14,060 nt of DNA, taken from positions 1 through 14,060 of the forward strand of contig JAFYNU010000265.1 in the NCBI GenBank assembly GCA_017547975.1. The letters run 5' to 3'. This document shows positions 1-5,527 of this stretch, in pieces. Position 1 is the first letter of the stretch; each line of letters begins with the position of its first letter. This DNA is from Clostridia bacterium. Lineage in GTDB: Bacteria; Bacillota; Clostridia; Oscillospirales; QAMX01. The position numbers and the translations under genes are program-made. The notes beneath the pieces were generated by a model. That model was given only the letters and a program-made list of their open reading frames with translations. It made no database searches and had not been told where the DNA came from.

Positions 1-176
1 TGTGTATTGGCCCCTCTCCTTCTCCCCTTTGGTCGATGCATCATCTGCCGCTGCCGGAGGGCGGAAGGGGCATCGTCAATTTCTATCACTCCCTGCTATA
101 TTGCATCATCATCGAAATCCGGCACATCCTGTCAACAGCTCAATAAAAAAAATGACCAAATCGTAATTTTGATACA
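1..176. other. Upstream non-coding stretch, no gene recognised
   Basis: No convincing gene is visible here. The one open frame (7-204, +) gives a composition unlike a protein, has no ribosome site and runs into the promoter of the next gene. A weak imperfect fold is possible: CGATGC at 34-39 can pair with GCATCG at 70-75, but no T-run follows it, so it is not a terminator. The DNA becomes AT-rich from about 140, as expected for the approach to a promoter. Confidence 0.5.
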
Positions 177-205
177 TTGCTCCTTTTTCCCATCTATATT
201 ATAAT
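177..205 (+). promoter_or_regulatory. Promoter of the solute-binding protein gene
   Basis: A perfect -10 box TATAAT lies at 200-205. At the ideal 17-base spacing there is a weak -35 box, TTGCTC, at 177-182 (3 of 6 matches). Transcription would start near 212 and leave a leader of about 40 bases that includes GGAGGAA at 238-244. The weak -35 with a perfect -10 is compatible with activator dependence, but no operator is evident. Confidence 0.6.
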
Positions 206-251
206 GTGCTTACTGGTGAAGACCAGAATATTTTCATGGAGGAATTTTCCA

Positions 252-1676
252 ATGAAGAAACTCTTTGCGCTTCTTCTCGTTCTGGCTCTGGCTGTTTCTC
301 TGTTCGCTGCTTGCGCTCAGGAAACCGAAGAACCCGAATCCGAAGTAGTCGAGAGCGAAACCACCCCTGTGGAAAGCGAATCGGAAGAAACTGAATCCGA
401 ACCCGCTCCCGCTGGTGACGTCGTTCTCCGCACCACCTTCGCTGCCGGCGAACTCTACGCCGAACAGATCGAGCTCTATCAGCTCGAAAACCCCCACGTA
501 ACTATCGAACAGATCGAAGCTGACACCACCAAGCTGATCTCCATGGTCGCTGCTGGTACCGCTCCTGATATGCTCCGTATTTACGCTGTACAGACCCTGC
601 CCTTCTACGTAACCCGTGGTCTGGCTGGTGACTACGTCGATGAAATCGTCTACGGCGGTACCCTGCAGTACACCAAGCCCGACGACTTCCTCCCCGTTAT
701 CAACAACTACAAGTACGATGTTGCTACCAACACCCAGGGTGAAGGCAAGCTCTTCGGTCTCGTAAAGGACTTCTCCAACGACGCTGCTGTGTTCGCTTGG
801 AAGGCTCACCTTGACGAAGCTGGCATCGACTACTCCGACACCACCAAGCCCTTCACTTGGCAGCAGCTCGGCGAATACGCCAAGCAGCTCACCATCAAGG
901 ATGGCGATACCATCACCCGTTTCGGCGTTTGCGCTTACGACGGCAATGTTATCGACCATATGAGAATGCTGATCTGGGTTACCCAGGCTGGCGGCTCTGC
1001 TTACGCTGACGACTTCTCCGAAGCTAAGTGGGACAACGCTGAAGTAGTTGAATTCCTCGAATGGGCTATCGACCTGATCAAGGCCGGCGCCATTGCTTCC
1101 CCGCTCCATCAGCCGGAAGGCAACTCCTACACCACTCCGTTCCTGACCGAAGGCTTCTCCATGCTGATCTGTGGTTACTGGTACACCGGTTCCATCCGTT
1201 CCGCTGAAGACACCAAGGATCGCGTCAACGAACTGATCTTCCTGCCCACCCCGCAGCACGAAGACGCTGCTGAACGCATGAGCTTTACCACCGCTGCTTG
1301 CGGCGGCGTTGCTCTCCGCGCTTCTGCCAACCCCGAAGAAACCGTTAAGTTCATGGACTACTTCTTCTCCGGTCCTCCCGCAACCGACCGCGCTAAGGGC
1401 GGCTGGGGCATCCCCATGTATGGCGAAATGCTCGACATGATGCCCAAGGAAACTGACTTTGACAAGCAGTGCCTGGAAGTTGTTTATGACGAAATGGAAT
1501 ACATGAACAACACCTTCAAGGTCAACCCCTACATTGGCTTTGATACCATCACCGCTCTGATCGCCAAGCACATCGCTCCTGTCTGGGAAGATCAGTCCAC
1601 CATTGCTGACGCTGTTGCTGCCATCAATGCCGAACTGAACCCCCTGATCCAGGAAGGTATGGCCATCAACGGTTAA
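252..1676 (+). CDS. ABC transporter substrate-binding lipoprotein (family 1, sugar-type)
   Basis: This 474-residue lipoprotein is probably the extracellular receptor of an ABC importer, of the kind that captures sugars or oligosaccharides. The start at 252 is chosen because GGAGGAA ends 7 bases upstream and the protein then opens with a classical lipoprotein signal: MKK, a hydrophobic run to about residue 20, and Cys21 preceded by LFAA. Phe at -3 makes the lipobox slightly non-standard. Residues 22-55 are an acidic Glu/Ser/Pro/Thr-rich tether. The mature domain follows, with the family 1 pattern: TFAAGELYAEQIELYQLENP, then AAGTAPDMLRI and a Trp/Tyr-rich C-terminal lobe. No permease or ATPase gene lies next to it; a terminator follows directly and it has its own promoter. 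It uses GCT, GTT and GGT codons far more than the other genes here, which suggests high expression. The class is secure; the substrate is not determined. Confidence 0.9.
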   Translation: MKKLFALLLVLALAVSLFAACAQETEEPESEVVESETTPVESESEETESEPAPAGDVVLRTTFAAGELYAEQIELYQLENPHVTIEQIEADTTKLISMVAAGTAPDMLRIYAVQTLPFYVTRGLAGDYVDEIVYGGTLQYTKPDDFLPVINNYKYDVATNTQGEGKLFGLVKDFSNDAAVFAWKAHLDEAGIDYSDTTKPFTWQQLGEYAKQLTIKDGDTITRFGVCAYDGNVIDHMRMLIWVTQAGGSAYADDFSEAKWDNAEVVEFLEWAIDLIKAGAIASPLHQPEGNSYTTPFLTEGFSMLICGYWYTGSIRSAEDTKDRVNELIFLPTPQHEDAAERMSFTTAACGGVALRASANPEETVKFMDYFFSGPPATDRAKGGWGIPMYGEMLDMMPKETDFDKQCLEVVYDEMEYMNNTFKVNPYIGFDTITALIAKHIAPVWEDQSTIADAVAAINAELNPLIQEGMAING

Positions 1677-1708
1677 TTTAAGGTTTATCCTTTAATTACA
1701 TAGTTGAG

Positions 1709-1741
1709 GAAGAGGCTGTCGCAAGACAGCCTCTTCTTTTT
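1709..1741 (+). terminator. Strong rho-independent terminator after the binding protein
   Basis: A perfect 12-bp stem (1709-1720 with 1725-1736), core AAGAGGCTGTC, is closed by a GCAA (GNRA-type) tetraloop. TTTTTG and more T residues follow from 1737. It isolates the first gene from the pgeF operon. Confidence 0.95.
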
Positions 1742-1805
1742 GTTTTATGCGAGGCTTATTCCGCAAAACCTGGTCATGATACCGCACCCAGCAGGATTTC
1801 CCGCC

Positions 1806-1867
1806 GTAGGGGCCGTCTCTCCCAGCCCGCCGCCCGCAACAGGGCCGTCGAGGGCGCCGGCCCCTAC
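1806..1867. repeat. GC-rich palindromic intergenic repeat element
   Basis: This 62-base block begins GTAGGGGCCG (1806-1815) and ends with its exact reverse complement, CGGCCCCTAC (1858-1867). The interior is very GC-rich and contains another GGGCCG that can pair with the right arm, so alternative folds exist. No T-run follows, so it is not a simple terminator. From memory, short interspersed repeats with GTAGGGGC ends are common between genes in gut Clostridia; copy number in this genome cannot be judged from one copy. Confidence 0.55.
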
Positions 1868-1893
1868 AACCGCACGGTAGGGTTTCTTTTTTC

Positions 1894-1913
1894 GCCGCAG
1901 AAGCGGCTTTTTT
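1894..1913 (+). terminator. Short hairpin with T-run, weak terminator
   Basis: GCCGC (1894-1898), loop AGAA, GCGGC (1903-1907) and six T residues (1908-1913) form a minimal rho-independent terminator. It sits immediately before the next promoter and may stop read-through into the pgeF operon or act as the tail of the adjacent repeat. Confidence 0.5.
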
Positions 1914-1916
1914 CTC

Positions 1917-1945
1917 TTGAATGATGGACCAATTCATGTTACAAT
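1917..1945 (+). promoter_or_regulatory. Promoter of the pgeF-deacetylase operon
   Basis: TTGAAT (1917-1922, 4 of 6) and TACAAT (1940-1945, 5 of 6) are separated by exactly 17 bases. The start would fall near 1952, giving a leader of about 24 bases with the ribosome site GGGAGG at 1965-1970. Confidence 0.65.
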
Positions 1946-1975
1946 AGACTATCATAACCGGAGTGGGAGGACTAT

Positions 1976-2806
1976 ATGGATTTCACCCTTGTCAATGAAT
2001 CAAAAACCATATCGGGCATCAAGCTCTATATCTCCCCCCTCTTAACCCGTTACGGCATTGTTCACGGCTTTCCCACCCGCCAGGGCGGAGTCAGCCAAGG
2101 GATGTATTCCTCCCTCAATTTCACCACCAACACCGGCGATTCCCCGGAAGCGGTGAGAGAAAACGTTTTGCGCTTTCTGCAGGTTATGGATACCCCTCCC
2201 TCCCATTCGGTCTTTTCCCACCAGGTTCACGGCAACCACGTTGCCCGGGTGACCGCCGATTTTTCCGGATTTACCCCAAACGCCTACGGCGTTTGGAATG
2301 CGGATGCCCCCTGCGATGGACTTGCCTGCGATATTCCCGGTATTTCCCTGCTTACCGCCTCGGCTGACTGCTCCCTGATTTTTCTTTATGACCCCCGGAC
2401 CCACCAGATAGCCGCTCTCCATGCAGGTTGGCGGGGTGCAGCCCTGGACATTGCCGGCAAAGGCGTGGAAGCCCTTTCGGAAGCGGGTGCCGACCCCCGG
2501 GATTTGGTGGCCTTTCTTCCCCCGGCCATTGGTTCCTGTTGTTTCGAAACCGACCCGGACGTACCCCAAGCCATGTACAACGCCTTCGGTACCGCAATAG
2601 ACCCCTATATTGCCGAAGTATCCCCCAACCGATACCGGGTAGCACTGCAGCGCATCAATGCCCACGCCCTGGCAAGACGAGGTGTGCTCCCCCATAATAT
2701 CGAAATTTGCGAAATCTGCTCCTGCTGTCACGATGAATTTTTCTCCCATCGCCGGGATTCCACCAAACGCGGCCTGACCAGGGCCCTGATAAGGATGCCT
2801 TTATGA
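1976..2806 (+). CDS. pgeF: PgeF/YfiH-family peptidoglycan editing factor (LACC1-like)
   Basis: This 276-residue protein belongs to the YfiH/LACC1 family, formerly called multicopper polyphenol oxidase. Members act on purine nucleosides in vitro, and in Escherichia coli the protein helps keep serine out of the peptidoglycan stem peptide. The family fingerprint is clear: HQVHG at 82-86, ADC at 130-132 and HAGWRG at 149-154, giving His85, Cys132 and His149 as the expected metal site. A Cys-rich C-terminal part (CEICSCCHDEFFSHRRD) matches the family ending with FSHRR. Length is normal. The start has GGGAGG 5 bases upstream and lies just behind a good promoter. Its stop overlaps the next start by four bases (ATGA), so translation of the following lipoprotein is probably coupled. 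The family is secure; which activity matters here is not known. Confidence 0.9.
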   Translation: MDFTLVNESKTISGIKLYISPLLTRYGIVHGFPTRQGGVSQGMYSSLNFTTNTGDSPEAVRENVLRFLQVMDTPPSHSVFSHQVHGNHVARVTADFSGFTPNAYGVWNADAPCDGLACDIPGISLLTASADCSLIFLYDPRTHQIAALHAGWRGAALDIAGKGVEALSEAGADPRDLVAFLPPAIGSCCFETDPDVPQAMYNAFGTAIDPYIAEVSPNRYRVALQRINAHALARRGVLPHNIEICEICSCCHDEFFSHRRDSTKRGLTRALIRMPL

Positions 2807-4467
2807 AGTTACTCCCCTTGTTTCTTGCCCTTCTTTTGCTTTTTACCTCCTGCGGTATCGACGTTTCCTCCCTGGTTCCCAATACCGAACCGGAAACCGA
2901 AGTCACCAGCGTGGTGGAAAAGGAAACCGAGACCTTAGCCATTGTGTCCCAGGCCCGTCCCAACCAAACCTTCGGGGTTGGTTACGTTCGGGACGGAATT
3001 TTGGATCCCTTTCAGCCGGTTTATCAAATGAATTACGACCTGACCAATCTGCTCTACGACCGGCTTTTTATGATTGGTCCGGATGGTTCTCCCATCTATG
3101 CCCTGTGCGACACCATCACCACCGAGGATTCCATCACCTATACTCTGACCATTCACAACGATGCCTTTTTCCACAACGGAACCCGCCTGACCCCCCAGGA
3201 CGTGGTTTACTCCCTGGACCGGGCACAGAAATCCTCCCTTTACAGCCAATCCCTTTCGGTGATTTCCTATGCCCAGTACGATAATGGGGCAAACACCATC
3301 ACCATCAAGCTGAAACACGCCCTGGGCTCCCTGCCCGCCCTATTGACCTTCCCAATCGTTTCCAGCGCCGGCGGAGTGGATTACGAATACCACAACTACG
3401 CCCTTTTGGGCAGCGGCCGCTATTACATCGACGTCGAGGTGTTGGAGGAAACCGAGTACACCTACCTCCAAAGCTACGAAAACTGGTACGGTGACGCCGG
3501 GCAAAAATCGGCAGTCCCCCGCATTGATCTGTTCACCGTTTCGGACAAGGACGATTTGGTGCATCGCTATTTCAACAGCGATATCGACATTCTTTCCCTT
3601 TCTTCCGCCGAAAACGAAAACCCCGTTTTGCACGGGGATGCGGAAAAGCGGATTCTTTCAGGGAATCATTTGACCTATATCGGCTTCAATACCTCCCTGC
3701 AATCCTTCTCCACCCCCGAAAGCCGCCTTGCCATTTTCCATTTGGTGGACAAAGCCGAAATTGCCGCTCTGCTTGGGGGCGAAGAGGAATGTCTGCCAGT
3801 GGATTACCCGATACGGAGCGAATCCCGTTCTTCCACCTTCCTGACCGAGCCTCTCATCGCAGACCCGGAAAAGGTGACCTCTCTCTTACGCAAAGGCGGA
3901 TTTGCCGACACCCGGGGCAACAATGATTTGGAATTCCGCTCCTCCAGCTTTACCCTGACACTTTTGGCCTGCAGTGACTCGTACGACGGGGTGACAGTGG
4001 CCAATTACCTGAAGGAAAAGCTGGAATCGGTAAACTTTGCCGTGGAATTGAAGCTTTACACCTATGAAAACTACGTGGATTGCCTGGATAAAGGGGAATA
4101 CAACCTCTACGTGGGCATGACCAATCCCGCCCCCAACTACGATTACGAGTATCTGATTGACTACGGTGATACCTTCGCCGCCCTGCAAAGCAGGGTCAAC
4201 AATCGCCCCTCGGCCGGCAAGACCGCCGGTGTTTCCGAAGATGTGCGCAGTGCCATTGCGGATATTCAGGCACTCAAAACCTACGACCCCCTCTATTCCC
4301 TGGAATTGGCAGAGCATATTCAATCCCTTTTTGACGAGCATATGCCCTTTGTCCCCCTTTGTTTTGACACCACCACGGTATATTTGCGCGGGAACTTTGC
4401 GTCCGGCGTAGAATGCAGTACACAAGATATTTTTTACAACATAGAACGTTGGCAAAACCCCAAGTAA
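2803..4467 (+). CDS. Family 5 (peptide/nickel-type) ABC substrate-binding lipoprotein
   Basis: This 554-residue extracellular lipoprotein resembles the OppA/DppA group of binding proteins, which deliver oligopeptides or related ligands to an ABC importer. The signal peptide is hydrophobic from residue 3 to 16 with a good lipobox, LFTSC, making Cys17 the lipidated residue. A Thr/Glu-rich tether follows to about residue 45. The family 5 hallmark lies at 123-141: FHNGT, then LTPQDVVYSLDRA. The C-terminal part has the usual PFVPLCF...VYLRGNF pattern. The start overlaps the pgeF stop by four bases. No permease or ATPase gene is adjacent, so it either uses a transporter encoded elsewhere or has a sensing role. 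Pairing with pgeF hints at a cell-wall peptide ligand, but that is inference. Confidence 0.9.
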   Translation: MKLLPLFLALLLLFTSCGIDVSSLVPNTEPETEVTSVVEKETETLAIVSQARPNQTFGVGYVRDGILDPFQPVYQMNYDLTNLLYDRLFMIGPDGSPIYALCDTITTEDSITYTLTIHNDAFFHNGTRLTPQDVVYSLDRAQKSSLYSQSLSVISYAQYDNGANTITIKLKHALGSLPALLTFPIVSSAGGVDYEYHNYALLGSGRYYIDVEVLEETEYTYLQSYENWYGDAGQKSAVPRIDLFTVSDKDDLVHRYFNSDIDILSLSSAENENPVLHGDAEKRILSGNHLTYIGFNTSLQSFSTPESRLAIFHLVDKAEIAALLGGEEECLPVDYPIRSESRSSTFLTEPLIADPEKVTSLLRKGGFADTRGNNDLEFRSSSFTLTLLACSDSYDGVTVANYLKEKLESVNFAVELKLYTYENYVDCLDKGEYNLYVGMTNPAPNYDYEYLIDYGDTFAALQSRVNNRPSAGKTAGVSEDVRSAIADIQALKTYDPLYSLELAEHIQSLFDEHMPFVPLCFDTTTVYLRGNFASGVECSTQDIFYNIERWQNPK

Positions 4468-4486
4468 GAAGGAAAGGAAAATCACC

Positions 4487-4660
4487 ATGGACGAAAAAGA
4501 TATTGCCCGCATCAATGAACTGGCCCGCAAGCAGAAGGAGGGCACCCTGACCCCCGAAGAGAAGGAAGAACAGGCCCGCCTTCGGGAAGCCTACCTGAAG
4601 GGTATCCGCCGCAACATCCGTATGCAGCTTGGCACCTACAAGGAAGAAGATTTCCAATAA
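4487..4660 (+). CDS. DUF896 (YnzC/YlaC-type) small protein
   Basis: This 57-residue, charged, mostly helical protein starts MDEKDIARINELARKQKEG, followed by LTPEEKEEQARLREAYLKG. That is the DUF896 signature: an IARINELA helix, a turn at LTPEE, and a second helix ending YLKGIRRNIR. Bacillus subtilis YnzC, a helical-hairpin protein, is the known relative. The C-terminus is shorter than YnzC, stopping soon after KEEDFQ. The ribosome site GGAAAGGA lies a few bases upstream. It sits 19 bases after the binding lipoprotein and 15 bases before the deacetylase, so it is inside the operon. The family's molecular function is unknown. No membrane segment, metal site or catalytic motif is visible. Confidence 0.88.
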   Translation: MDEKDIARINELARKQKEGTLTPEEKEEQARLREAYLKGIRRNIRMQLGTYKEEDFQ

Positions 4661-4675
4661 AAGGAGATGGAAAAT

Positions 4676-5479
4676 ATGATCAAATTCAACCGTTATCCCG
4701 GCGGCAAGCCCCACGCCCTGACCATGAGCTACGACGACGGCCGCAATTTTGACCGCCAGCTGGTGGATATTTTCAACCGTTACGGCCTGAAAGGCTCCTT
4801 CCACCTGAATTCCGGTTTCTTCGACACCCAAAATTACGTCACCGCCGACGAAGTCGCCGATCTCTACCGGGGTCACGAGATCTCCTGCCACACTCTGACC
4901 CACCCCTTCCTGGAAAAGATTCCTGTGGCAGAAGTGGTCAACCAGATCCTGGCCGACAAGGAAAACCTGGAAGAACTGGCGGGATATCCGGTACGGGGGA
5001 TGTCTTACCCCTTCGGCACCTACAACGAGGAGGTCATCAACGCCCTGCGGGTATGCGGCATGGAATACAGCCGCACCACCCTGGCTACCATGAACTGGAA
5101 TATGCCGGATGATTTTATGCGTTGGCATCCTTCCTGTCATCACAAGGCTTGCCTGGAGCTCCTGGACAAGTTTGAAGCAACCCTGAAGAATCGTCCCCAC
5201 GCCGCCGTGGGCGCTATGCTTTACGTTTGGGGCCACAGCTACGAATTCAACAACGATCAGAACTGGGACCTGATGGAAGAATTCGCTTCCCGCATCGGCG
5301 GCCGGGAGGATTTCTGGTACGCCACCAACATCGAGATCGTGGACTATCAAAACGCTCTGAAAGCCCTGCGTTTTTCCCGTAAGTGCGACCTGGTCACCAA
5401 CCCCTCCGCCATTTCGGTCTGGATCGAAGTAGACGGTACTCCGGTGGAGGTCAAGCCCGGCGAAACCAAAAAGCTGTAA
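4676..5479 (+). CDS. Polysaccharide deacetylase family protein (CE4/NodB-like), cytoplasmic
   Basis: This 267-residue protein has a NodB-type deacetylase fold, the group that removes acetyl groups from N-acetylated or O-acetylated sugars using a metal. Motif 1 is SYDDG (18-22) with Asp20 as likely base and Asp21 as metal ligand. Motif 2 is HTLTH (72-76), giving the two metal histidines. Motif 3 is RGMSYPFG (107-114), a variant of the usual RPPYG. WGHSYEF around His187 is the probable late catalytic His motif. A short C-terminal beta tail (SVWIEVDGTPVEV) follows the catalytic domain. I chose the ATG at 4676 because AAGGAG (4661-4666) is then 9 bases away; the ATG at 4667 would leave no spacing. 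There is no signal peptide or membrane anchor, so it should act on intracellular sugars rather than the wall. It is the last gene of the operon. Confidence 0.85.
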   Translation: MIKFNRYPGGKPHALTMSYDDGRNFDRQLVDIFNRYGLKGSFHLNSGFFDTQNYVTADEVADLYRGHEISCHTLTHPFLEKIPVAEVVNQILADKENLEELAGYPVRGMSYPFGTYNEEVINALRVCGMEYSRTTLATMNWNMPDDFMRWHPSCHHKACLELLDKFEATLKNRPHAAVGAMLYVWGHSYEFNNDQNWDLMEEFASRIGGREDFWYATNIEIVDYQNALKALRFSRKCDLVTNPSAISVWIEVDGTPVEVKPGETKKL

Positions 5480-5490
5480 TCCTGATACGC

Positions 5491-5525
5491 AAAGGACTCC
5501 GGCCAATTGCCGGAGTCCTTTTTCG
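5491..5525. terminator. Hairpin terminator between convergent units
   Basis: A perfect 13-bp stem (5491-5503 with 5509-5521), core GGACTCCGGC, has a 5-base loop. T residues (TTTTTCGTTTT) follow on the + strand, so it ends the pgeF operon efficiently. Seen from the - strand the same hairpin has only a short TTT tail, so termination of the convergent beta-helix gene would be weaker. Confidence 0.93.
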
Positions 5526-5527
5526 TT

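Noticed and set aside
34..75. Imperfect hairpin at the left edge
   Set aside because: Only a 6-bp outer stem with weak inner pairing and no T-run; no evidence for a terminator, riboswitch or tRNA.
7..204. A 65-codon open frame at the left edge
   Set aside because: No ribosome site, odd composition rich in Ser, Cys and Ile, and it overlaps the promoter of the real gene downstream.
234..1571. A 445-codon open frame on the - strand
   Set aside because: Exact antisense shadow of the binding-protein gene, with Gly/Val/Phe-rich composition and no recognisable domain.
1692..1955. An 87-codon - strand open frame in the intergenic region
   Set aside because: It crosses the terminator, the palindromic repeat and the pgeF promoter; its Arg/Gly/Pro-rich protein reflects the GC-rich repeat.
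4667..4675. Earlier ATG for the deacetylase gene
   Set aside because: It directly abuts AAGGAG, leaving no spacing; the ATG at 4676 has 9 bases.
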